DNA from: Aplidium turbinatum
Taxonomy: Eukaryota > Chordata > Ascidiacea > Aplousobranchia > Polyclinidae
Direction: 5' to 3'
NCBI GenBank assembly: GCA_918807975.1
Contig: OU964919.1
Location: 14,774,001-14,838,000, forward strand
DNA length: 64,000 nucleotides
Shown here one piece after another: positions 22,656 through 33,900 of this stretch (its first letter is position 1; each line of letters starts with the position of its first letter). Made by a program: the position numbers and the translations under genes. Under the pieces are notes generated by a model that searched no databases, was not told the DNA's origin, and was given only the letters and a program-made list of their open reading frames with translations.

Positions 22656-24869
22656 TTTAAAAATACGGTACTGTGTAGGCTACAGTAGGCACTAATTAGG
22701 CTAGATTGAGGCCTACACCTAGGCTATTCGCAAATGGATGTTTTATCCGAAAATCTGGCGTAGGCAGCGTCACTGCTGATAGACCCATTTATTTTTTCTG
22801 TAGGTAGCCTACACCTAACTCAAAAATGCACTGTTTTTTCTTCTAGACTAGACTACTTGATCACAAATCAGTGAAAATATTGATCACAGTAGCCTATTAC
22901 AAACTTTTCGTTAGAAATATTGCAACAAAACGCAGAAATTATGATGTATTGCAATGTAATGACACAATAAATTGTTTTGCAGAAAATTGTAAGTTAGACT
23001 TTACATCTTGTGATTCACTGCAACGTTATAGAGAAAGAATTGCGACAATAAGGAAAGTACAACAAATACAGCAACCTCAACACAAAGAAAACCATTAGGC
23101 TATAAATAATTGCAGACGTTGGTGTAAAATTGCAAAAAAGGTAATTTATTAGCTACGTTTAAATTCCTAGACAGACAGTTTAAATTCATATTATTGCAAA
23201 CACTGTAGGCTGCTTGAAGAATACACGAAGAAGCCAATCGTAAAAAAAAGTTATTGCCCATTGGTATGCTATTAAGTTACAGTAAATGCATTCGTTAAAA
23301 GACAGGCCACATACAGCTAACATATAACATCACAATTTTACTAGATTTCTTCATTGACCATTAGATCTACAAATGACATCAGCTGAGTTGAATCACTGAA
23401 AAACTGACCAACAGTGCTTTTTACTTAGCTTCCGCCAATCTTCAAGAGCAGCCTTGTTCATCATGGTGATGCCAACCACAAGCACTTGTGGGTTCCTAAG
23501 ATCTTAGTAGCCCTTTCAGGAAAAAAATCATGTAAGCTACTCGTGTTGGTTTCGCAGAAAAAAAAGAAGTTGAAAACATTTTGCAGCTTTGGTTAAACAG
23601 TGGAATGATATACACTACAGCTTTATTTTGGTGTAAAATCTCTTGTTTACTCAAAAAAACAATGTTCTGATAACTTTCGAGCAATTAAAAAAACTATTGC
23701 AAACAATACGGTTTCCACAGGGACAAAAAAATATTTTTTTACCCACAAGCAAAAAAACAGTCGGTAATCATTTACTTTTAAAGTCTTTGCAAGACTATGA
23801 CCAAACCAGGAATGCAAAGACCAACTTTGAAATCAGAAATGACAACTGATTTAAACTTGAGTTCAAGCCAAGAAGTTTTAAGCTTAATTCTAAACTAAAG
23901 TCTATAAAGTGTAAAAGCTACAAACATCATGCTTTGACTTGATGATCATTGTCAAATGTAAAATGCAAGTGTTAAACAAGTAAGCTATTAGTGGAGCAAA
24001 AAACGATAAAAACAAAACGGCTTTTATTCAATTGTTCTTAAGAGATCTCAACAAACCAACTTTCACTCTGACCGCTCCCTTTATACTCTATGCTTTCGTG
24101 GAACTAGAAAAAAATTGTCTGCCTAAAAATTTACAAACAATAAACGCCATTCAACATATAAAAATTCAAAGAGTGACAAATATGAAAATTCAAAGTGAAG
24201 ATGACGAAACTCATTGCTATTCAAACAAGTGACCTTCGTTATTCAAAAAATTAGAATTTGTTTACAAACAGTATGTTAAAAACTTCCATGTGTGATAGAT
24301 GGTTTTACAATAGTGATAAACAGTATACAAGTGTTCTTGAAACGTGAACTACATACGGTATTTGATTGGGGAAGGTAAAACAGACCTTGGACAGCTTACT
24401 CCACCCAAGTTCATCTCTCTCTCAGAGCTATACCAACTTTCATATGACTGTTTTTTTTACCGGAGTAGCCATCATCATTTATTTATAGTTTCACCCATAC
24501 GGAACCAAAACTTGTTTGTGGAAACTACAAGAGGTACAAGAGGAGGTAAGCTTTGTATGGTATTATTAATATTAATTTATGACAAATCCAACATCACCTA
24601 GCAATCAATTGTATAAAAATGCAACATGAAGAAGATATGTGGTAAATATTTGCGTTTTTAAACATTGTAACACTGCCACACGTAACACTAGTAGAAAAAA
24701 AAAAGAATTGAAAGCGAAAACAATAAAATCTACAAACTAAAAAAGCAATCTTTCGCAAACATTAAATATAATATCTTTTGCAGCTTGCAAGCACTGAAGT
24801 ACAATGAAACGGTTTTGTGTAAGATAAGTAATAATAAATATGACTGTCTGAATGCACTCCATACACAAA
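22656..24869. other. Non-coding stretch
   Basis: Several 60-85 codon open frames on both strands show no recognisable motif. No repeat was identified. Confidence 0.4.
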
Positions 24870-24944
24870 ATTCGTTATTTTTACAGTGATTCAACGTCTG
24901 CAGACGTTGAATCAATATAAAAATGATGGATTTTGCTGTCTGGG
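24870..24944. repeat. Short palindromic repeat, copy 1
   Basis: Core attcaacgtctgcagacg ttgaat around 24890-24912, then aaaaatgatgga and a ttttgctgtctggg end. The core is a perfect dyad. Confidence 0.8.
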
Positions 24945-25021
24945 CGTGGAAATATATCGTAAAATCATGCAAGTTTATGGTAGTGTAACTGCAGAAACAA
25001 GAACGCATTATACGGTTTTAC

Positions 25022-25105
25022 CTCAACAAAATCGGTCCTTTCTACATTGATTTAACTTCTGCACATGTTAAATCAATGCAAAAAAACTGATTTGTTTGCT
25101 GGTTG
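25022..25105. repeat. Short palindromic repeat, copy 2
   Basis: Opposed ctacattgatttaactt and gttaaatcaatgc with outer aacaaaatcggtc and ctgatttgtttgctgg, giving a complete two-armed copy of about 84 bp. Confidence 0.75.
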
Positions 25106-25200
25106 TTATAGGCCATAAGGCATAGGCCAACTTGCGTTGGAATCAACCCGGCAAAAATGAACGTTGTTCAGCAGTAAGAAGTTTTGATTTGGCGCGTGTT

Positions 25201-25297
25201 CCAGACAGCGAATTAGTCGTTTTTGAATCTGCAGACGTTGAATCAATGTAAAAAACGAAACGGTCGATATAAAAAAACAGCTGATTTGCTGTCTGAA
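25201..25297. repeat. Short palindromic repeat, copy 3
   Basis: Starts ccagacagcgaattagtcg, has gcagacgttgaatcaatg in the centre, and ends ctgatttgctgtctg; a small extra block sits between core and right end. Confidence 0.75.
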
Positions 25298-25710
25298 TTA
25301 TTCTACAGTACAGTAGGTTACAGAAACGTTGAAATTGCAGCCATTAGAGAAACGCAATTAACGTAACAATAACGTTACAAGATGAATGTATTTTAATTGT
25401 AAAGGCAGATGATAAAAAAACAATAGCAACAAACTAATGAAGACTGTTCAAAGTAAAAACACATCAAATCAATGTAAATACACGCCATTTTCTCGAAAAC
25501 CAACAACCTGAAGATGATTATGATACGTCAGCAAAGGTAGGTTTTGATCTCACTGGTTTCTGGGCAACAACGGGCTTTGTCGTCTCGCTCAAATTGCTTT
25601 CACCAAAATTTGGTTCCTGAAAATGTAGCGCGCAATTTTTTAAGGATTTATTTTACTCTGTAAAATTACAGAACTTTGGTAGATAGTTCACTTTGCTGTG
25701 CCACAAACAC

Positions 25711-25772
25711 ACAGCAAATCAGTCGTTTTTTACACTGATTCAACGTCTGAAAAACGACTGACTGGCTGTCTG
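25711..25772. repeat. Short palindromic repeat, copy 4
   Basis: Starts cacagcaaatcagtcg, has tgattcaacgtctg, and ends gactgactggctgtctg; the right half of the core is shortened. Confidence 0.7.
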
Positions 25773-26086
25773 AGCATATAAAACTTAGTGACACCTATAG
25801 AAATGTTTACTTCTTGTCATTCTTGTGCTAATTGTTGAGGTTATGCTGCAGGGTTCACAACTACCGTTTTGTCGTGAGCGTGCAGTCAAAATTGAATTTT
25901 TAATTGTCATCTTTTGCAGATATAATTATTACGAGGTTATTCCTGATAAAGACACAAGTTACACAACAATGTGTTGAAAACGTTTTAAAAAAAGGTTTAA
26001 TCGTTTATTGAAATGTGTTTCTTTTGCGTAACGTATCTACGCAGTATGTTAAAACCATTGATGTTGCAAACTAATGTACGTCTATG

Positions 26087-26853
26087 ATTTTTTTTGACCG
26101 CGTGAAGGGATCCCCACCAGCTGCGGCAGGCTGGCCAGGGTACGATGGAGCAGGCTATTTTTAGGGCACCTTTTCTAGCCCTGCCCTCAGACTACGGAGG
26201 CGAGCAGAGCATTCCTAGATAGGGCTGCTCGGTCGCTCAGGGGGCTGCCGGATTCCACTGCTGCTCGGATTCAGTGGAGAACGACCATATGGCCTGAGCC
26301 GCCTGTGTGTGGGATCATGGCTACAGCTTGGGTGTATCCGCACCATCTGGTTCGCCGTTCCTCCATCGCCACAGGGCTTCTTGATCCAGGATCATGACTT
26401 GCGCGTGATTTTGTTTAAAGTGAGGAAGGGCTGCGCGGGACTCCAACCTCACTCTCTTGTCTCAGGTTTCAGGGTCCAATGGCAAGACATGGTCAAGACG
26501 ATTGGGTGAAGCATGAGATGCAGCAGGATGACCATAACGTCTACGTGTCACGTCATGCTCTTGGGCACGTCCTGCAACTGTGATACTGGATGGTGCCTTC
26601 CTGTCCGTTGAGCTATGTCCAGTGATGAGCTTCTTCCGCACAGTCTGCCACACATCCAGGTTTGAATAAGGTGACAAGCCGAGTGGTGTTATTTGACCCA
26701 TAGCTGGGGCCCTGACAGGTGCTACTGCTACGGGCCAGAGCAGACCTGGGAGTAATGGAAAACTAAGGGGTAACTCCATATTCCCCATAACTCCAGAGTT
26801 CCCACACTGGAGCCTTTCCCACCGGTTGCAGTTTTTAACGTCATGCCCAGGAC
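26087..26853 (-). mobile_element. GC-rich retroposon with poly(A) tail
   Basis: AATGTACGTCTAT occurs at about 26072-26084 and 26856-26868, a 13-bp target duplication. On the minus strand the element ends in eight A's after cttcacgcggtc, so it was copied from RNA. The interior is markedly richer in GC than its surroundings. A 144-codon minus-strand frame (26462-26896) crosses the 5' boundary and shows no domain I know. It may be a SINE or a non-autonomous LINE derivative; the family is not identified. Confidence 0.8.
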
Positions 26854-26944
26854 GCAATGTACGTCTATAATGCTCAATGAGCTTGAAATTATTCATTCAC
26901 CCTTAATAAGCTTACTCCCCCGCACCAGGTGAAATCTTGATTTC

Positions 26945-27656
26945 GCGATAACTCTAACCACGGCCAACTAAAACACGGACAAATATGTTGCTATTTGGGA
27001 AAATTTCTAAGAGTTTGAATTGTTACAATCATAGCCATGATAAACCCTGTCATTTTTCCACTTACAGAAGTATATAAATCAAGCAACATTTGCATCTAGA
27101 CATATTTTTGGCTTGTTTTGCCAGAGATTAGATATGTATGTTCAGCACAATTTATGCAATAATAATGTAAAATATGTAAGACTTTCCAACTGCATCCTGG
27201 AGGTAGTCTCATCATACAGTCGTTAGGTTTTTTGTATAGCAGGGTCGTTCGGCAAAAGCTATATTTTACTTGCAAAATTAAACTTGGCGAAAAAAAATGA
27301 ATTAAAATTTAACCTGACACATCAAATGAACGTCTTACAACATAGAATCCACAAAAAATCCTTGATATTTTAAATGAAACATGCAATTACACCAAACAAT
27401 ACTACCTCCAGAATGCAGTTGAAAAGTCTTACATATTACATTATTATTGTGTAAACTGTGCTCAACGTACATACCTAATCTCCGGTTAAACAAGCCAAAC
27501 ATATGTCTAGGTGCAAATATTGCTTATTTTACTTACTTCTGGTAATGGGAAGATGACAGGGCTATTATAGCTATGATTGTAACAATTCAGACTCTTATAA
27601 ATTTCATCAAATAGCAACATATTTGGCTGTGTTCTAGTAGGTCGTGGTCTAACTTA
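26945..27656. repeat. Foldback element just downstream of HIP1
   Basis: Arms of about 265 bp (26945-27212 and 27400-27656) share caaatatgttgctattt, gaattgttacaatcatagc, ttggcttgtttt and caataataatgtaa in inverted order, around a spacer of about 190 bp. The arms differ by scattered substitutions. It lies about 150 bp beyond the HIP1 stop and could fall in the 3' UTR. Confidence 0.8.
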
Positions 27657-27804
27657 TTGAAGTTTACAAGTTGAGTTTGGTTTCCTTGCTACTTTAAAAA
27701 CCTAAAATTTCAATCAAGGGCCCCCAAATTAATCGACATTACAGAGTTCATTTTGGCGCTTCAAAAACCTAATGAACCACATACAAGCAAAAATAACTTC
27801 TACT

Positions 27805-27966
27805 CTATTGTGAACCAAAGAAAGCACTCACAGCGGGAAGAATCTCATTTCCCTCGTCATTGTCTTCCTCGGCTCTCACCCCAGCAAGCTCGTAGTGTTT
27901 TTTCCTTAAGTCTCCTAGTCTTACGCGCTCCTGCTGTAAAGCTTGTTCTAGTTCAAGGACTCTAAC
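27805..27966 (-). CDS. HIP1: HIP1 exon 23, C-terminus
   Basis: Reads VRVLELEQALQQERVRLGDL then RKKHYELAGV, as in human VRVLELENELQKERQKLGEL, then an acidic tail to a TAG at 27805-27807. A good donor (gtgagt) at 27831 sits eight codons before the stop, so a longer isoform with another exon is possible; none was found. No AATAAA was found just downstream. Confidence 0.88.
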   Translation of the reverse strand, partial: VRVLELEQALQQERVRLGDLRKKHYELAGVRAEEDNDEGNEILPAVSAFFGSQ

Positions 27967-30900
27967 CTAAACAAAGGACGAAAAGCGCATGTTTGATGTT
28001 AGATAACGTTGCTTAGATGTTGGAAGCCGCGTACGTGATGATTACTCACCTGAGAATCCATTTCTTTCCGTTTGATTTGGGTAAGTGTGACGTTGTTGGC
28101 AAGATCGACGACCGACTCGTTAGCGTCTTCTAGCTGTCTTCTTCCGGCGTTTGTAGACGCCACTACTTTGGCGGTGGCGCCGTTCACATTCCGAGATGCG
28201 CCTTGCAACTGGATCAGCTTTTCGCTTCCTTTTGAAGCTTTGACCTGAAAAGAAAATCTCGGTAACTGGGCCTGCGTCAGTGGTTCAACTAAGGTTCAAC
28301 AACCGCCAGAACTAAGCTTCCAAACAGGCTTTCTTAAGCTGAAGAACAAAGAATCCTACAATAAATCAATACGATTGTAAGAGCACAAGGTATGAACATA
28401 AATGCAACATACCCTGGAGGCTGCCACCAACTGTGCTGTGCTGGCAGATATCTCATGAGACCACACCATGAGCTCCTCAAACTTGCCCTCCCCTTGCATG
28501 ACCAAGTCAGCCGAGTCCCTGAAGAAAATAGATTATTCAGCTAGAGATGCAGAAAACCAACATGAAATCACGTTGAAATGACGTCAAAACGTGGCATGCT
28601 CACGTCAACATCGTGGCGCTCCAACCAACAGCCTTGGCGGCGGAAATCAGTCCTTCCGTCCAACGCGAATTCTTCATGTAGAATTCCTGTGATGACGAGG
28701 CGCCCTGCAATGGAAGATGCTTTGTAAATGACAAACATGAAATCCAGATGCCAGTGTCTATGTGTTAGAAAGAGCTGTTGAACCACAACACGTTATTCCA
28801 CCCAGGCGCTGCAGCCATTGGACTGTGTTGGTATCAAGCGCTGTAAGATTGGCATTTCAATTTCGAGGTCCGTGAATGGGGCAGTAATGAATGATATGCT
28901 GTGGGGTTTGAGAGGCTGATCTACATACATGGAATGACGATTCGGTTAGACTCCAATGAAACGTATTGTAATACGTAACTAAGATTACTAAACAATGATG
29001 TTTATAGACATTTAAAATGTAGAAGATGCCTTTAAATTAGAAGTAAAATGATAACAGCGTAATAAGAATTTACTTAAAAAAATGTATGAAGTGCAAGATT
29101 GTGAAATTTTGTTTCAGTTGAGGAACATTTTGATGCGTTTGTTGCAAAAGAAAGTAAACTATGCTTTAGAGTTAAACTACCCACCCAGCCAAGCGTTACA
29201 ATCTCTCGCTGCAGCTCCTTCGACGTCATTATTAGAACTTGGATTGTCTTGACCAGCTCGGTGCAAGAATCTAATATCCTGCAAGAGGGTAACGTGGTGG
29301 TCATGATAAGATGTACACTTTTGGTGGAGAGGTGATTTTCTTTAACCCTTGACAGATAAAACCAAACAACCACACGGCATTTACCATCATACATTAGTGT
29401 GAAAGTTTATAGTTTTATGTTCACTCTGAGTCTAATGTATGATGGTAAATGCCGTGTGGTTGCTTGGTTATATCTACGATAAGATGTGGTTCGGAAAAAA
29501 CAAAGATTTTTTGCAGAGATCTCATAAAGAAATAATGCAAGAAAATTTTGAGAATAGTTAACGTAAAACGAGGTAAATGTATGGCAAAAAAAAATTTAGA
29601 CACTGCAATGTTTCGATGTGGTTCGGTTGATGTGGAAATGTTGTTCAATGTTTTACAGCGTGCTCTCGGGAGGTTTCGAACCGACGCCCTTTCGAACGTC
29701 GTCCAGAAGCTCTCACCACTCGGCTACGAAAACTGAAAAATTGGTACAAGACTAAAAAATGTATTCTTTAAAATGACACCTTTCGTTCACTTCTAAATTG
29801 ATGCCGGTGTCTCTTTGTCTGGCTTCGTTCAGCATTGTTTCAATGCGTTCGGCAGCTTGCTCCACTGCTCTGGTTGTGGAAGCCATTTCTTGCTCAACGA
29901 GGTCGTGAAGGTCACTGCCTTTGATATCGGAAATCTTCGGAAGCAATTCCTGTCCGAACATAACCGAGTAGAAAGGTTACTATCAGTCAAGTTTTAATGA
30001 CATTTTTTTAATCACTTAACAAGGTCGAATTCACGTAAAAACATGGCGATTTATTAACACGTTCTTACCTTGGCAGTGGAGAGCATGTCTTCTAATTTGT
30101 GTTTCATGGCGTCAGTTGAGACAGATTGTTTATTTTGTTTGAAATCGTTGAGAAAAGTCAACGTTTCCTTCCCGCAGTCTCTACAAGCTTTTTCCAAAGC
30201 TGCAAAGGATTGTAATCTTATGACGTATTCTTGTACACGCTGATACAAAAAAGCTTGAAAGTTTTATAAACAAAATAAATTTGTTTGATCAAATTATATT
30301 AGAAAATCAATAATCTTCCAGTATTCACAGTATTTTTAAATTTGTCCGGCTCAGAAATACCACTCGTTCGTTCGGTTTTCTGCAGATTTAGCACTTTCTT
30401 TTTTCTCTTCCCTTTTTTATTTCACAAGCTTTCTTTCCCCCTACTTCAGGGGGATTGCCTAGTGCCTAGCCTACAGTTTTCCGTCTTCACCGATGTTGTT
30501 AGGACAGTGGCAGAATATTGTATCAATAAAACATATGGAAGAAGCTATCCAACCAGTTTCATGTCAAAGTTTTGATGACATTATAATTAAAGTGATGATG
30601 CAATGAGATGATTGATGCAATGAGGTGGTTAAAGAAATATTTTGAGTTACAAGCGAAGCAAACACCAAGTGAGCGCTAAATGAAAAATAAAAAAAACATT
30701 CAATGTTCAGGCAAAGTTAAAAATGTCATGAAAGTGACTTTCAGTAAATGATTAGACACTTCATACCAGCTAAAATGTGGCTCAGCTTGAATGAGAGACT
30801 GAGAGTGCTTGTATGGCATTTTATCTTACATTTTGTGAATATTTGTAGTGACAGTAGCCTCGGTTCTAGGGGCTCCAACAAAATGGTGAGAGCGATAGTG

Positions 30901-33900
30901 AGTCGTTTCTGACGTCTGGTCAGTAAGCAATTTTGTTTTCTTCATCATGTTTTGTATTGCGTAGTTCTTGCGTCAGACGGAAAAGCATCGCATCATGTTT
31001 TAGAATCGAGCTAGATCATTGATGAATTTAATCGTTTTAACCGACGAAACGTTAGAAATAAAGCAGATAATCGCTTTTAACATCTCAGTGTGGTCAAGGC
31101 TACCGTCAGCAAAACAACGAAAAAGTTGAACATCTGCAAGCCCATTGATGTGGAGCTGAAACTGAATTTCAAGAATAGCAAGTAGAGATGTCGCCTGAAA
31201 AATTCGAGAAAAGGCCACCCCAGACGTTTGCAGACGTTGAATCAATGTAAAAATGAGGGATTTTGCTGTCTGGGACGCGCTTTACATGCACTTCAGTCAG
31301 TAATTTTCTAAATATTTTATGTGACTTGATAAATCGGATCATGTTTTACAGATTTTTTGACCATTCTCGTGTGAAGCCTCAAACGAGATCACGCAAAACG
31401 AAAACGTGACTATCCGTATTCAAGAGCACAACCAACCAAAGACAAAAACCTTTCATGTGATAATGACGAAAGTGACAATGACGTCGCAAAGCAATCGTGA
31501 AGTCACTCACCCGTAACAAAATCGTGAACAGAAAGTAACCGCTTGGTAGAACCCAACACTTACAATAAACATGAAAAAAAACAACGATGAAATAATTGTC
31601 AAGGCGAGACAGGGCAGCTTAATGCTACACATGGGCTTGAAAGAAAAACTCTTTGTGACCACATGCCACGTTTTTAATTTTCAAAATCAAGTTTTCAGTT
31701 AATTAGATTTTTTTTCTATTTTATCAAAAATTATGGCAACACTGCACGTTATCTAGGCAAACATATCGGGATATATACCAATGAATCCAGTGTCACTTTT
31801 TGTGACAATGCAAAAAACAAGCGAGCACAACGCTTGAACACTAGGTCAAAAAACAAGCCGGAAAATCACGGATACAAAAGTGACCAAGCTGCCTTGGACG
31901 TTATGTTCTTTGCTGTATTAAAGTTTTTCTGAAAACTATTTACCTGCTCCTTGATCATCGGGAGCCATGTTGCATGTTGCGCCTCCATTTTCGATCGTTT
32001 CTGCCATCCAGTGGCCAAAGGAAGCCAACGATTTAACCAAACCGTCAATTTCTGAAAACAACATTAGCGTTTAAGATATGATTTAAAAACTAAACACTCA
32101 ATGGTGTCATGAAGTGGAAGAATGGGGATTGTTAACTTACTTTGATTTTTCACTCATGCGTCCTGGTTATATTGCAATGTATTAAAAGAGAGTTCTTAAA
32201 TTGACTAAACTTTGTCCTAACTCTCTCCGGTCTTCTCATAACACAATGAAGCCTTTTTATCTTATTCCAGGCGATAAGTAATGTAAAAAAGACATTACCT
32301 TCAGTGTTGTTGTAATGCTCAATCTGGCTTTCCAATTTTCGGAGTGATGATGTCGTCTGCAGTACGATTTGCATAAGTGATTCTGCGCTGGAAGTCTTAC
32401 TTTTGCTTGCGTCATCGTCTAAAGATTTTACAGCTTTCGCAACCATGTCACAAGCCTCTTCCGCGGCTGCGACTAAACATGAACAAAGAGGTTACACAGT
32501 TGAAGGTGAATCCGGAAAACGTTGTAAGAGTTCAACATTCTTTTTTAACAACTTGTCCTATTCAGTAAAACCATAATAAACACTTAAGAAAATGCCTCCG
32601 AAACGTCTCACCATCATGTTGCTATTTTAACCAGCTTATTGTTCTACACGAACGGACAAACCCATAATTAGCTCTTGCAAAAACACCTGCATATGATTGT
32701 ACATCTACTTGTCGTGTGTATCAATATAGGAAGCGAGATTAGTGGATTAGTTGGGACGGCAATTAAAAATGTATACTTGCGCTGAACAATTCATGAGGAT
32801 TAAATTTTAGAACAATATTGTAATTATCTGAATTCAAGAGAAATATTGAAATATCTGGGGGTTTGTTTTGACGATTACTATTCGAATTTTGGTCCAACAA
32901 TACGGGTGGGGGAAGCTTAGAAAATAAGGAAACCACTTTCCAATCTCGGTTCGTCTCCTGGGTTCAGCTGTTTTTTTTAAGGAAAAGTTTCAACAAATCA
33001 TCACCACAAATGAAAGCCAGTGATCTACCACAGCACAGCAATGCAAATAAACTGAAAGGTATTTTGTTAGACCAATGTCAGACTGAATGAAAATTGTCAG
33101 ATCAATAAAAGCCAAGCTCGCAAAAACATTCTTTTTTCTGCATTGACCACATGTTGAAGTAATGTAAAAAGATGGAACTTTCTATCTGGAAAAGCTATAT
33201 GGGTGATTCCGTGTAGTAGAGTTGTTGCTTGCTCTTTGACTTATAAATTACTTTTAATTAAATGATTAATACTAATTTATAATTCCTAATTAATTTATAA
33301 ATTATTATAAATTTTACTACAAAATCAAACACAAAGTTTTGAAATGCAATTTAAGCCTGAAACTTCCACACCCATTCGAATTTGAATATTGCAATTAAAA
33401 AGGCGTCAAAAATTAAAATGATGTTAATCGAGAAAATACACACATTCTGCCACGTTACCTTGGTTGTCTAGTCCAATAATTTTTTCTACATGAAATTTTA
33501 ACGTTGATGAAAACATGGGTTTTGTGAACAAAGTTTGATATTTGAAACAAGTCGGTCTGTGAGTATTTAAATTTACTACAAGCACAAGACGATTTGTAAC
33601 CATCAGCAGCGACAGGTGGGATTTGAAGTATTCAAACGATATCAGACGCAATTCAAAAGTTGTACTGAAGAGAGCTAAATGCTCGAAATCCGGATATACA
33701 ACAAATTCATGTTGTGTATGAATTGGAATTAAAAGCGAATTGAAGTTCATCTGGTCCTTTGTCTCCATTCATAGAATTTGAGCATACGCTGACGACACCC
33801 CCCTCTAGACGTGTGTAAAGCACACTGTCCCGTATGCTAAGTGAAGTCAAGCGAGGAACCTGTACGGTGACCCACGGCTGTCCTAAACGGCATTAGAAAT

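Noticed and set aside
24870-25772. CRISPR array
   Set aside because: The repeated units are palindromic and irregularly spaced, diverge from each other, and lie in an animal genome; no cas genes are present.
26462-26896. 144-codon minus-strand frame
   Set aside because: It crosses the 5' boundary of the retroposon and its target duplication, so it is probably a chance frame in GC-rich sequence.
33424-33768. 114-codon minus-strand frame as a HIP1 exon
   Set aside because: It is in the right intron and ends in phase 1, but has no coiled-coil character and no similarity to HIP1, and exon 14 joins exon 15 in frame without it.
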